Below the pieces are notes generated by a model. It was not told the origin of the DNA. It was given only the letters and a program-made list of their open reading frames with translations, and ran no database searches. A stretch of 64,000 nt of DNA from Melastoma dodecandrum (taxonomy: Eukaryota; Streptophyta; Magnoliopsida; Myrtales; Melastomataceae): NCBI GenBank assembly GCA_029817715.1, contig JARUPY010000290.1, forward strand, positions 6,076,001 to 6,140,000, read 5' to 3'. A program made the translations under genes and the position numbers. Of this stretch, positions 42,845-55,322 are shown one piece after another; position 1 is the first letter of the stretch, and every line of letters begins with the position of its first letter.

Positions 42845-45123
42845 AAAAAATTGTTTCAAGAAGCTTCTTGCTGAGTTCGAGAAGGAGAAGCAGAGGGAGA
42901 GGGATTCCAGGAAGAGGGCCGGCATCAGCACCGAGGACATTGATGCCGAGTATAATGAGGATTTCATGGGGATCGCCCCCCTGATTGAGAAGCTCGAGAA
43001 GGAGAAGCTCAAGGACCCCCCTGCCGACCTTAACCTCCGAGAGGAGCCTTCCGACTCTGATTCCGATGAGGACGACGAGAGGTTTCCTCCCGAGAATTTG
43101 AAGAAGGGCTTCGAGCTCTTCGAGAAGAAGTTCAATCGCCACAAGGAGTTGATTGGGAATTTCATCGAATCCGGTAGCTATTCCGCTGTTTTTTTTACTG
43201 TATGTTTTTTTTCTGGGAGATTTTGCCTAGAAACATCTCGTACGAAAAGAAATTGTTTCAATGCTTACTGCAAATGTAATGAGGAAGTTGTGATTTTTTT
43301 TTTGTTGGGTTCCTCGCAGAAACACTTGATGATGCCTTTAGATGGATGAATAGGATTGATAAGTTTGAGGAGAAGCACCTCCGGCTTCGACCCGAGTATA
43401 GAGTGATTGGCAAGCTGATGAATCGCCTAAAGTTAGCAGAAGGGAAGGAAAGGTTTATTCTCCAGCAGAAACTGAATAGAGCTATGACCTTGGTTGAATG
43501 GAAAGAGTTGATGATGACAGCGAGGAGGAGTTTGATGACATGAAAGAACGGGTTGACGTACTCATCGCAAAGCTTAATGAAATCGATAGGACCTTAGAGG
43601 AGAAGCTGGCAGAGCTGGATCACACATTTGGAAGAAAAGGTAAAGGCTCTAGAGGAGGAGATCAGAGATCTTTCAGTGGAAAGAAATTCTTTGACTGAAT
43701 TGAAAGGAAAGCCTCTTTACAGAAAAGTGAGTCATTATTGTTATTCTGCTGTTACTAGAATTATGTCAGCCGTGATTATATTCTCTGAGAGTGGATCTTT
43801 AATATGTGAGACATTACCTACTCATTTCTGTTAGCGGACATCTCTGCCTTGTCAATGTTCTACTTTTTCTAAAATTTTAATTTACTAATGCTGATGGGTC
43901 TGATAATTTCATTGTTTTTGTCTTACGCTATATAGTTATTAAGATTAGTGTCTTTTGCCAGGAAAAAGTCTCTATTTTGCAAAATAGGTAAATAATTGTT
44001 TACTGGATTTGAAATGCAGGGCTTTGATGTGAAATTGATAGATGTGAACCGGACTTGTAAAGTTACAAAGGTAAGACAGCTTTGATTCCGTAGTATGTTA
44101 ATCCGTTATTATTCATCAAACTGATGAAGCAAGCAAGCATTGTAATGTCGTCCAACTTGTTTGATCAGGGTGGGCAAGTGGCTAGGTACACTGCGATGTT
44201 AGCCTGTGGAAACTATAAAGGTGTTGTTGGCTTCGCGAAAGCAAAATCCCGGCTGTCCCCATTGCCCTCCAGAAGGTATGTCATCCATTGATATGATTTA
44301 ACCAAATTACTTATTTCCCCATTACACTGCATATACCCTTTTTGTAGTTACAGTTGTGTGAAACCTACATATATGGTTCTATCAATGGAAACAAATCAGA
44401 AAAATATACTATTGCTTTCTTAAGAAGCCTCAACGGTCGTGAGACTTTTTTGAGCCACTTTTTATTGCTTTTGAAACATGATTTCCTTAATGATTGTTGA
44501 CTATGGGCTTAGAAATTGGAAATTTATCCCTATCTTTATAGGCATACGAGAAATGCTTCCAGAATCTACACTACATTGAGCGACATGAAGAGCATACAAT
44601 CGCACATGCTGTTCAAATGAAATATAAGCAAATCAAGGTACTCAATAGCCATATTCCCCTTTCTATGAATAGGTATATCATCACAGCAATTGCTTCCTAA
44701 GCAGGTTACAAAGATGTCCTTTGGTTGATATAGGTTTATCTGTGGCCAGCGTCTACAAGGACCGGAATGAAAGCTGGGAGAACAGTTGAGACAATTTTGA
44801 ATCTGGCTGGTTTCAAGAACCTTAAATCTAAGGTATCATCTAGGTGCAGGGAACATCGGTATGCGAGTTTGGAGCACAAGGGTGCGTTGCTAAGTTATGG
44901 TTTTATATTCGGCCTTTGATAGGTTATTGGTTCAAGGAATCCACATAACACTGTTAAAGCATTTTTCAAAGCCTTAAATGCGTTAAGCAGCTCTCATGCC
45001 TGTATATCTGATTTACTCTGCTTCTGCCATACATTAACAGCTTCTGTTTAATTTCAGATTGAAACTCCAAAGGATGTGCAAGAAAAGTTTGGCCGTACGG
45101 TCACGGAGAAGTACTTGCTATGA
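42845..45123 (+). pseudogene. Mitochondrial ribosomal protein uS5m pseudogene, 5'-truncated
   Basis: Homology begins abruptly after an A-run with FKKLLAEFEKEKQRERDSRK and continues DFMGIAPLIEKLEKEKLKD, WMNRIDKFEEKHLRLRPEYRVIG, DDSEEEFDDMKERVDVLIAKL, GFDVKLIDVNRTCKVTKGGQ, AMLACGNYKGVVGFAKAK, QNLHYIERHEEHTIAH, GMKAGRTVETILNLAGFKNLKSK and SRNPHNTVKAFFKALNA, ending TPKDVQEKFGRTVTEKYLL-stop at 45121-45123. The N-terminus with the mitochondrial presequence is missing. There is a deletion after LVEWKE near 43500, a one-base loss in AKAK/PAVPIAL near 44250, and the last donor reads TT instead of GT near 44983. Intact uS5m is part of the mitochondrial small subunit decoding region. This copy is a relic although most introns are preserved. 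Confidence 0.88.
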
Positions 45124-45635
45124 TCTGTTGAGGGCATAGTTAGCAATCTTTCTGGGTAAAATACTTTACCTTTTCCCATTGTAGGCCAATTTCAGGATTT
45201 TTGCAGTCAATTTTTTAGCCACATACAGCTGCTGTGAAATTAGTTGTTGCTGGTGTAGATGTTCATCTTGAAATAAAGCTATTGCCTGAATTTTGGTTCC
45301 AAACAATCATGATTTCGGTATTAAATACCCTCCAGCTGGGGAGTTAGAGAACAATGAGGCTGGAGGAACACATTTTTAGAGAAAGAGGTTGCTAACAGAG
45401 TAGCTGATGCCGGCTATATAAGCAAATGGTAACGCGTTGCTGTTGCTGACCAGTGCCATTTTGCCTGGTTAGTTGTTTTCGTAACGTAAATGGCACCTCT
45501 TACGACCATCCAAGGACGTCAACAATTTTTACATATGCTATAGATACATAAATGTCTCCCGACTGTTTTCTTGCTCAGAACCTAAATAATTAGGGCATGT
45601 GGTCAAGCCAAATATTCCTGCTGTGAGGGGCTCTA
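45124..45635. other. Convergent spacer between uS5m relic and ORC3
   Basis: No gene is seen; probably 3' UTR sequence of both. Confidence 0.5.
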
Positions 45636-48600
45636 TTATAGACCAAAAGCAACTCTCTGGATGTAATCCAGGCGCCTTTTGCTCTGCATTCGAAGCAGCC
45701 CAGTGATCTGAAGCTCAGTCACTGCCCTGCAAAACCTTGCTCTGAATTCCGAGTTAAGGCTACTAGTAAATTGACTTCTGTCCTGAGATTACACTCGGAA
45801 CTGAATGCAGGAAAATAAGGGATAAGGTAAGCACTGAAATTATAAGGCAATTTTAGGATACTGAATGGCCACTTCTGGTAATTTCCCAGCTTCGAAAGAG
45901 GTTTCTGCTTTCTTTGACTTGGAGGATCGCTTCCTCTTCGGAGTTCCTTCATCTTTTGGCTGGAGGAGGATCAACTTGAAGCGGTTGTACCAGTCGTGCA
46001 CGTTGATCAGATCACCTTGCTCTTGAGATGAATTGTACCTATGCCATCATGGAACTCAAAAACAAACATAAGCTTCCCATAGAGCAAGGAACATTTTGAG
46101 GGCATCCTATGCAGCTGAATTTATCCATTAAAATCAGTATGAATATAAATAGTAGTGTCAAACAGAGACTTACATGATTGCAGTGTCATGCATCGAGGGT
46201 GCTAGAGCTCCAGAGCTCCTTAAGCAGCATGTACAGCCTAGAATCTTTGTGGAATCTATGAGATCGACTTGAATTTGCCTTCTCGAGACTCCCATCAAAG
46301 CCTACAACGTTTATTGAGAAGGTATCTAACCAAAGCTATAACGAGGAAGTCACCAAGAGCTTGCAGTGCCAGCTCTCTCATTCCAATGACAGTCCCCACT
46401 ACTTAATCAAACAGAAGCTGAGACCACTGACTGTGTGGAAGGACTTACTGCTTGAAGTTTTTGAACGTCCTTGAAACAGACCACTTCATGGAAAGGTGTG
46501 CATTCAATTGGCCGCAGGTAATTTCTGTTGTGAAGGAAATGTGAAAGGTCAAATCTATCATTTCTGTCGCAGCCACAGATCTGATCTGAAACCATCTATA
46601 AAAGTTAAGTGCGTAAGTGTGATCATCAATAGCAGCTTGTACAGAACCCATTCTTCAGAAAATAATCACATCCACGAACATAAGACACAATAAGGACAGG
46701 CACGTTAAAGTGATGATGCAAATGCCGACGGATTGATTCCTGCTGGAGACACCCAAGTCAAGGAGTAGCAATTACAGCTTAATGAACTCACTGAATTAAG
46801 TACTTCAGAAAGCTCGCAGCTTTCTCATTGACCGATTCAGAGACTTTTTCGCTGCTGGAGATGCTCCTAGATGGTCGTTTTCTTGCAAGTGGTGCCAAAA
46901 AGAATGTACTTTTAAGTTCAACCATAATCGGTAAAGATACTCAAAATGAACGAAATAATTTAGCAAATGGCAGCTTACTTCAGAATATCCATTGCATTCT
47001 CTTTCGATCTGGCAACATTTTTGTCTCCCAACATATGTTGTAATTTTCTTAATTTTTCAAGGATCTGGTGGATAAAGTATTCGGTTACAGATTAGCTTCG
47101 CCAAGCATAAACGAAATCTAAGGGAAATAAAAGAGAAGACACTTACAAAAAATTAACGTTTATATGAATTGACATTTACAACCAAAACGAAGATAAATTA
47201 TCAGAAATTGCTCAGAAATAGGTCAAAACTAGAGAAACATTTGTCTAAAGTCCTCACTAATATCAGCATGGTTTTGTTGAATTCATGAGCCAAGGAGACC
47301 TCGTATTATTCGCTTAAAACCCATATATTGTTCACATAGCACAAAGAATTTGTGTAATTTTCCAGTTTACCTCATCCATGCCTCCACAATGAACTTCCCA
47401 TTTCTTCAGTAATTCATGGAGTGTCGGTCCAGGAAGGTCCCTAATTTAGTAAGATGTTAATATTTTCATGGAAAAAAGGAGAATAAAAACTATAAAATTC
47501 ATATTACAAATCCATACATGTAGAATGCAACACGAAATCAAGTTCCGCAAATGTTCAGAGAGAAACTCAAAAGAAAACAACATGGAAAAGTTGATAAATT
47601 TGAATAAATTCAAGGTCTACAAATGTTTTCTCCTCGGGAAAAGGGATCTTTGCTGGACAATTATTAAGGCAGTTGGTTCCATGAAAAGAACAAAACAGTA
47701 CTTTACCTTATTTTGGCAATCACTTGAGATATGAATCCTTTTGCTTTTGTGGAGAACTTTTGATTATATCCTCCAATGTCAAGGGTGGATTGTATTGAAG
47801 GATCTGGTTCGCTTGACTGGACAATTTCTGGATCAAGTGCTTCACAAAGCAAGTCTAGCAAGTGCACCTTACTGTACTTTCCAGCATCCCAGAGGCACTG
47901 AAAAATCAAGAACAACATTCAGTCTAAAGAAGAAATTTGAATTAAGATGAGCTGTATCAATGAAACAATTAGATAAAGGCATGGGCACTTATGCTGTGTT
48001 TGGATAGACGGGGCAGGAAAGGAAAATGGAGGAAAAGAAATGAAAATTTTAAATGATGTGAGGAAATAAACTATTGAAAAACGTGTTTTCCTTCCAATCC
48101 CTCCTTTCAAATCCCTCCATTCCAAACACAGCCATAATCAATAAACTCATACTCGATCCACTTAAGAAAGCAACAACAAATGACAAACTGCTCCTTCTGT
48201 GGGATCACCGAGACCTTGAAACAGGTGATGGGAAAGATGAGAAAGAAACACTTTCAAACTGCCATACCACAAATTAATTCCAAATAAAATAAGTTGAGGA
48301 GGGGATACATGATAATTTACTGATGAGAAATCCATACCAAAACCACTGTACGCCACTGTCCATGGAATCTCTTCACTTCTGTCAAACCAGAAACTAATTC
48401 CTTCTTTGCATCCTTAGTTGACTCATTCCTAGAAACAAGAGACGAGTCAATGTGAGTGCAGCATGAAATTTTTTAATCAACATAAGAAGTACCATGAATA
48501 TGCACAAAGCACATACCTACCACTCAATAGAGTATTAAGACAGAACGCATCCACCAATTCGGGCAATGGGTCATGTTTCTTCCCCTGGAATATTGGGAAA

Positions 48601-50425
48601 CACAAAAAAGATAAATCATGAACGTGAAGTTAATGCAGCATCAGGAAAGCAGAACAAAATTCTGAGATGTCATCTGAAAGACCTGTTTATTTTCTTCAGC
48701 AAGAACTCTAAGCATGATGCTCATTGACTCTGTGGAGAAATGTTGCACGCATGCTATCTGAAAATTACAAAATGAAAAAGAATATTATCATGAAGCAAGC
48801 ATATCCTGCAACTTTGATTCATACGGGAAACAAAATTGATTATCATTTGATAGCTTTTTTCTCTCACCTTTAAAGCTCTGACAAAGCAACTCAAGGTACC
48901 ACCATGGCTCGAAAAATAGTCCCTCATAAAACTTGCGACTTTATGGGTAACGGAAAAACCAAGGTCGTGCTTCAAGAATATACCATAAGACATGGCATCC
49001 ATTCTCTCCCCAAGGGTACCCAGATTGAACTTATATGGCTGCAAGTGTTGTAGAGCCTCAGAATGAAGAATGCTTCTGGGTATATCCAGTGTAGTTGCCA
49101 ACCCCACAATAAGCATGACTGGAATCTTCATCACCCAATCACTGAATGAAGCATATTTTCATATTTCAGAGGACTATAAAAGAACAGATCTCCAAGGCTA
49201 AAGCTTACTTAAGTCGATACTTCTCAAGGACATTTACTAAATGCAGAAATGGTACAAACAATATTGTTATACCTCAACATAAGGATAAACTCTGACAACA
49301 CAGACCCGTGACATCTCTCCAAGTCATTTATTACCAGAACCATTGGAGCACCACTTTTGCCTTGGTCTTCATACCAAGTTGCTAATATGGACAAGTCTAC
49401 CACCTTTTGAAAGACATTAGTAATGAGAGAACCAAAAACAAAATTATAAACAATGGAATAACGTAATAATCAGTAAAAGAATAGCACTTGCCTCAAAACT
49501 AGTTGTTATAAACTGTTTGAGGAAGTTCTTGAGGACACTGGAAATCCCACTGTGTGCCGTGAAATCCATGGAGGAAAGATTGGCGACATAACAGCCACTA
49601 GATTTTAAATGCATCGTCAGATTTTTGAAAGTCTCCTGGTCATCAAACATTTCGATATTCCCTGTGATTCACAAATTCCAATCAGGACCCAAAATTCAAA
49701 TAATAGCTACTTGGAAAAATCACGACAAAGCCATTGGAAATCACCAATGACATTTTCAAAGGCATATCTATATTTGAGGGCAGAGCATACTCGTGGAAAT
49801 TAGCGCGGTAAAGAGCCGCTTGGAAATGGGGTTAACAGCAGGTGGGAAAGGACGGGAAGTTTCGGCAGAACCAAATTCAACACGGGACCTAATAGAGTTG
49901 AATGACTCTTGAACCCATGAATTAATAGCCTGGTACGATTCACGATGGACTTCCTCCATAACACCCTGATAAGTTAAACCAAAAGCACATCAAATTCGAT
50001 TAAGGCCCCACATCAATCACTAAACAGACTCGCCCGACCATTCATAAGCATTATCTGCAACAAGATGATACGATACCTTGGCGTTCCCTTCTATCTCCGA
50101 CCAAACGAGCTTGAATGCTTCCATCCGCATCTCCTCACGATTAATCTCCTTCTCCTTCTCCTTCTCCTCCTCACCTCCACCAGGATTACCCCTCTGTCGT
50201 TTCGGCGAACCAAGAGATGAATCCACTTTCCTCCTCCGTGCTGGCTTCGCCTCCAAGACTTGCGGCTTAGCCTTGTGAAGGACGAAGAAAGGCTGCCTCC
50301 CCCAAAATTAAACTAAATAAGCGAAAGCTTTCCACAAGAAACCATTCATCAGCGTCGCCATTCAGTACCTGAAGATAGTTCTCGTTATCCGTCGCCGGCG
50401 AACGACTGGATGGAGGATCGCCCAT
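45636..50425 (-). CDS. ORC3: Origin recognition complex subunit 3
   Basis: About 16 short exons from ATG 50425 (MGDPPSSRSPATDNENYLQ/PFFVLHKAK) to the stop at 45636. Recognisable blocks in order: EAFKLVWSEIEGNAK, VMEEVHRESYQAINSWVQESF, the ORC3 N domain DQETFKNLTMHLKSSGCYVANL, VLVINDLERCHGSVLSEFIL, MKIPVMLIVGLATTLDIPRS, LKHDLGFSVTHKVASFMRDYF, CLWDAGKYSKVHLLDLLCEAL, NYLRPIECTPFHEVVCF, QEQGDLINVHDWYNRF and the conserved end ARFCRAVTELQITGLLRM ... RVAFGL. The junctions I checked are in phase and I saw no defect. ORC3 is part of the six-subunit complex that marks replication origins in the nucleus. One intron carries a MITE-like insertion (47992-48134). The middle exons (46000-46900) were read less carefully than the rest. 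Confidence 0.9.
47992..48134. mobile_element. MITE-like insertion in an ORC3 intron
   Basis: 143 bp bounded by imperfect inverted repeats (TGCTGTGTTTGGA at the left, TCCAAACACAGCCA at the right) and flanked by TA on both sides (47990-47991 and 48135-48136). Size, TIRs and TA target duplication fit a Tc1/mariner-type MITE. The interior is purine-rich (gggaggaaa-like) with no coding. Family assignment is inferred. Confidence 0.65.
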
Positions 50426-50941
50426 GGTCCCCGGTGGCGGTGGCGGCGGCAGCGCCGTAGGTTTATTTCGCCTGAGAGGGGGGGGGGAACTGTCAGACGG
50501 CGGTGTCCCTTTTTGGCGGGAAAATTGCGGTATGCCTCCGGTCGCGAATCGGTCCGACCGGACTGGACCGGATCGCGTAAATTTGAGGCCGGATCGCGAT
50601 TTTAAAGGGGTTAATAAAACATAACCGGTGGGGTCAAACTGTAATTTCACGCTGCATAATGTCATTGAGAGTTGAGACTCAGTTTTCCTTTTCTAAGTCT
50701 CGGTGAAAATTACAAAAACACCCCTTCATTGAAAAATATTGAGCAACAGTTCAGAGTCCAAAAGGTCGTGACCGAACCAAACAACGGACGACTATCCGGC
50801 AGCCGGATCCATGGTCAGTCGTCAGTCAAATTTCTGAGGGCAGCCTTGTCATTTGGGCAGAATCATTCCTTCGGTACTGTTGCGCCCTTGCCCTCTTCCA
50901 TTGAATTGCTGCTAGTTAACGCAATGATACCACCGGTGTGA
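50426..50941. other. ORC3 5' flank
   Basis: It has a short G run (about 50479-50488) and the ORC3 leader; convergent/overlapping with the end of the chlorophyll synthase relic. No other gene. Confidence 0.45.
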
Positions 50942-53535
50942 TCAGTGGCTGGTCGCTAGAGCTGTTACCAACAAACCAAGAACGAGAAACGGCTGCGCGC
51001 TAGCCTGGAAAAGGAATGTCGGAGGGAACATAAGCAACATGACCATTGTGGTGATGGTCTCCTGCACTTATAGTGGTTGTATGTAGTAACATCATACTAC
51101 AAGATATCTGACATCATACTTCACGGGATCTTTCAGAAAATATTGGAACTACAAGAGAATTAGCCTGAATTACAAACTAGCCCGATACATGGAATAATGG
51201 ATTTTCCATAGCATATGCGAAGATTCTAAAAATTGTTGCTGTTAATCGGAAATACAGCCAGCAGCTATCTACGTGCATGAAGATGGGGAAAAGTGACGGA
51301 AAAATTTTTACCTGGAAGACAGCTTGAGGGATTATAAGAGCGAGTAGAGCTAAAGCGTGACAAGGCTTACCAGCCCCAAGAAGGTAAGCTGCGAAAGCTA
51401 GTCATTAGTTTGAGTAAAAGATCAAAAGAGTACCCAAATGAAATATCTCTTGTCTTACATTTTGGTTTATGCCATCATCAAAGATCGGATCTGTGTAACA
51501 TACCAGCAACTGAGATTTGTGTAATGTCGATGGCACCAACACAAATCTATTTCGCAGTTTCGGGACCAAAGACTACAGGAAGCGACTGTTCAAAGAAAAT
51601 TCCGAAAAGGAAGCACACGTTAAATGTCAGATGTCCAAGAAAACTTACCAAGAACATATATAGTTTACCTGCAGGCCCATTCTCTTGTCTCCTTCAATGC
51701 TCTTAAAGTCATTCACAATAGCAATCCCTAGCTGCAGTAAACAAAAGCAGAAAGAGAGATCTTTTTAGTGGTGAGCAAGTGCTTAATATGAAAAGAAAAC
51801 AAGACCGATGTAAGAATTACCCCCGCTATGCTGTAGAGAAGGGTGAGAACAATTATGTCAGGGGTAAGTGTTCCGAACAATGCTTGGCCCGCCCACCTGC
51901 TTGGGGAAGGATTTCACAGCTTTTTAATAAGAAAATACTTATATTTTGTAGAACAAGCATCATCTGGATCAGTTCTAAGCAATGTTGGTGCACAAGAAAT
52001 GGAATAACAACTCTACCATGGCAAGCTTATGTAACTTGCGCCTAAAGCAAAATTTTCAATCCATCCATTTTGCTTCAGCTGCAAATTTACACATTTACCT
52101 TAGCATGATCTCTGAAGGAAATGATGTGATACATGAAGTAGGTCAAGTCAATGGAGGAGTACAAGAATGTTACTCAATGAAACAACAATACTTTCAGAGG
52201 CGGAGCAGAATAAACATAAGAGATAAATGATCCGCCAACTGCAAGGCAGAAAAGGATGGGAACTTCATGCCCTGCCTACACAAACAAGCACTCACAATTA
52301 GAAGCTGTCCTGTGGCAATTGTTGAAAATGGGAAATATGTCCAGAACAAGAACATTACTTACTCACACATCTAGCAAAACAGCAAGCCCAAGGCAAGATA
52401 AAGTAACACCCAAACTTGTATAATGACCTGGAAAGAGTATGATCAGATACATGGTTGAAACCCATCCTTCACGCTAGTTATTTGAGGTTTAACTGTGTAC
52501 CTCTTTCTCAGAGATTACCCCTGATGGAATTGGACGATATGGTTCATTGATCGCATCGATTTCTCTGTCATATCAATCGTTTATTGTCTAATATATTGAG
52601 CAGAAAGTTGCGGTAAATCAGTCTAAATCTCGAGTGCTGGTCAGTCATCAACTCCCTGTTCCGAAGGAGATACCTGTGTATAGCCAGTGAGACATGGGCC
52701 AGACATTATCATGCAGACAATCGATTTTGCTACATCGTCGAGATTCCAGTGGAAATTTCCTGCAGTTGATATTTTTGTATCAAAGAACCAAAAGATCTTC
52801 CAATCAAAATCAGTACTACTCATAAAGCAACAGTATCATAATTCAGCAATCACGACATATTATGATCACCCATTAGGACAACTAATGTGGCATATACTCT
52901 GGCATACACACCGGAAGCAGCAGCTCCACATACCACTCCCAACACCAAAGGAGGCCATGTTATGGGCTTCGTAAGTTGAAGGCGAATCTTCCATTTATTC
53001 TGCGAAGGAATGGCAAGATTCTTATTTCAGTATAAGCTCTGTGACCCTAAATAACATCCAATTCACAGAGAAGATCCTTTTTGTTGTTTAATTTAATCGA
53101 GGAAAGAGGAAAGGGAGTGCACCCAACATGAACATTACAAAAGAAGCAAGATGCTGATAACACGACAAGTCCTTGTCAATAACTAGCTATATAAGTAAAA
53201 TAACTTCCCGGAGGATCAACCAAGCCAACAACTCCGAGCACGGGACAATAAAAACGACAAATAAGGCATCCAATGCCACTAAAAGTCATCAATCGATCAA
53301 AGCAGTCTGACTGTCGGTCAAACAGCGAATGAAGGCATTGACCCCACTGATTCAACCTCCATCCGACCTAAAACATCCCAAAACAGGATCTACTAAACCA
53401 TCAAACACACTGACTCCCCAGGGAAAGACATTGCAAGGAACTCAGAACTCACAGTTTCCCGGGCAGCTCCTTTGATCCCAAGAAGCTGGTTGAAGCTGGA
53501 CCCTTCCTTACCCTGCCTTGCCCGAGCATGAACTA
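50942..53535 (-). pseudogene. CHLG: Chlorophyll synthase (CHLG) pseudogene with three Trp-to-stop changes
   Basis: Ten or so exons with clean splice sites: GSSFNQLLGIKGAARET, NKWKIRLQLTKPITWPPLVLG, NFHWNLDDVAKSIVCMIMSG, EIDAINEPYRPIPSG, VWVLL, GSFISYVYSAPPLK, NGWIENFALGASYISLPWWAGQALFGT, GIAIVNDFKSIEGDK, SLPVVFGPETAK, GAIDITQISVAG and the end ASAQPFLVLGLLVTALATSH. The enzyme, a plastid membrane UbiA prenyltransferase, adds phytol or geranylgeraniol to chlorophyllide. Stops replace Trp at 52573-52575 (inside the NDWYDREID Asp-rich motif), 52363-52365 (DVW before AGHE) and 51547-51549 (AKW before ICVGA). The second Asp motif (NDFKSIEGD) is intact. No transit-peptide exon is found upstream of 53535. 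The copy must be non-functional, so a working paralogue is expected elsewhere. Confidence 0.92.
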
Positions 53536-55105
53536 CCACCGCGAAAACAATCCTTCAAACTTCCTAGACTCATCACCTTCCTCCCAGTCAAGGGGAGAAA
53601 AAACAGAACTTCTCAAACCAACTGTAGGAGTAACACCGGAATGCCTTTTTTACCTTTATCTCTTTCCTCTCTCGCCACCTTTTTCGGACACTTCCTAATA
53701 TTGCACGGCAGGTCCTTAAAGTTATTACATTGTTGTAATTTGGTCGGATCAAACCTACGATTGAATTCAACGGTGGAGTCCGAAAAGGAAGGAAGAAAAT
53801 AAGTATATGTAATTTAATACATTTGATTAACAAGAAGAAATAACAGATAAAATTTAAACTTAGTAATGTTAAAAAGACATGAATATTTTAATCATCCATT
53901 TATTTACAGTTCGATTTGCTCAATATTTATTCGCATCTCCACGCATGTGATAAACGACGACGAAGACAAGAGAAGGGTTGAACCTTGTCCCGACATTAAT
54001 TAATTAGTTAATTCTCTAGTTGGGGGGATTAACTAATTCCCGAGTTGACAGAGTGCTCTGAATGCTGTTATTATTATTATAATATTCTTAGTATGGTGCG
54101 GCCATTGGTTAGGGCTGATGGAGAAACTTTTTTAGTTGGGCCTAATCATTGGGCTAAAATTTAAAATTTTCTATTAATTTATTCATAAATAACATGAAAT
54201 CATCCACGTTATCTAAAAAAGGCACGGCTTATACATGATTAAAACCCTTCACCTAGTTGCTCAACTTTTAGGTGAAGACTCCAACACACAATTTTCGCAT
54301 TGAGTTACGCTCTTCCCATGTTCTGCGCATATATAGCTCCGGTCTCCATTACATGGGGGCCTAAAGCCCTGGCCGAAATTTGGCCATGACAACAGAATTA
54401 AAACCAAAGGCCAAGAAGTACAAAATTTGTTTATTTAATTCTACAAAACCCACCCAGTTTTTATAGATAAGAGTAGGGAGGAATAATTCGGGCGTACGTG
54501 CAAAAATGGATTATAATTGGAATAAATCATCAAATTGAAGTGGATTCCCAATAATTCTCCACCAAAACCCCCCCACAACAAACATCAAGAGGGTAAGAAT
54601 AAACAAATATGATGATGATGATGATGCTATTTTGGGGGGGGGAGGATAAGAGTCTGTCTGTGTTTACTGTTTTGAGAGAACAAACACTCGACACGACTTG
54701 TCATCATCCATAGTAACCAAAAGGAGTCCATTAATTTCCCTTTACACGTAAAAATTGGGGCTCTAGTGATGATGACTCCTAACCGATCTCTCCTTTCCTT
54801 CTCCTTTTTTCCCTCCTCCAAATAGGTGTTCGTATTTACCAAAAAAAAAAAAAAAAGAGTTCGTGATTAGGGTTCCAAGACTCAACGTGAAGAAGTAAGT
54901 CATGCTTTGGTTCCGACAACCTAAGATCTTGCAAAACGTACTCTACTTTTACTTGCGGCACAAACTGATCGGAAGTCAAAAGCACGCTTGTATTGTAACT
55001 ACTTGCGACATAATCCACTTTAGTGGTAAGAAAAAATAAGACAAAATATCGATATCTTTATTTTTATTTGATTTTTCTCTTGCGGAATATTTTCCACGCT
55101 CTCAC
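53536..55105. other. Long intergenic region
   Basis: AT-rich with an ATG/GAT microsatellite (about 54609-54626) and A runs (about 54840-54856). No transit-peptide exon for the CHLG relic and no gene is recognised here. Confidence 0.5.
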
Positions 55106-55113
55106 TATAAATA
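55106..55113 (+). promoter_or_regulatory. TATA box of AMP deaminase gene
   Basis: TATAAATA lies 217 bp before the ATG. A telo-box-like aaaccctaaacc follows at about 55263-55274 in the leader. Confidence 0.55.
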
Positions 55114-55322
55114 TCTCGCGGCACTAACCCTCTCCCGTCCCGGCATAATCATCCGCTGCCCAATCCTCCTCAAACTTCCATTCCGTCCTCGCCTCCAGGA
55201 AACTGCTCCCCCCCCACCCTCGACTGTTTCTTCCTACGCCTCCGCCGCGGGGACTCGTTACTAAACCCTAAACCGGCTGGATCGTCGCCGGAGGACGGAC
55301 GTGGTGGTCCCGCTTTCCCGTT

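Noticed and set aside
50942..53535. A non-photosynthetic (parasitic or mycoheterotrophic) plant as explanation for the broken CHLG and TIC56
   Set aside because: Unrelated genes (PDC, uS5m, PYL, Nudix) are broken as well, and paralogues cannot be seen from one window; duplicate loss explains more.
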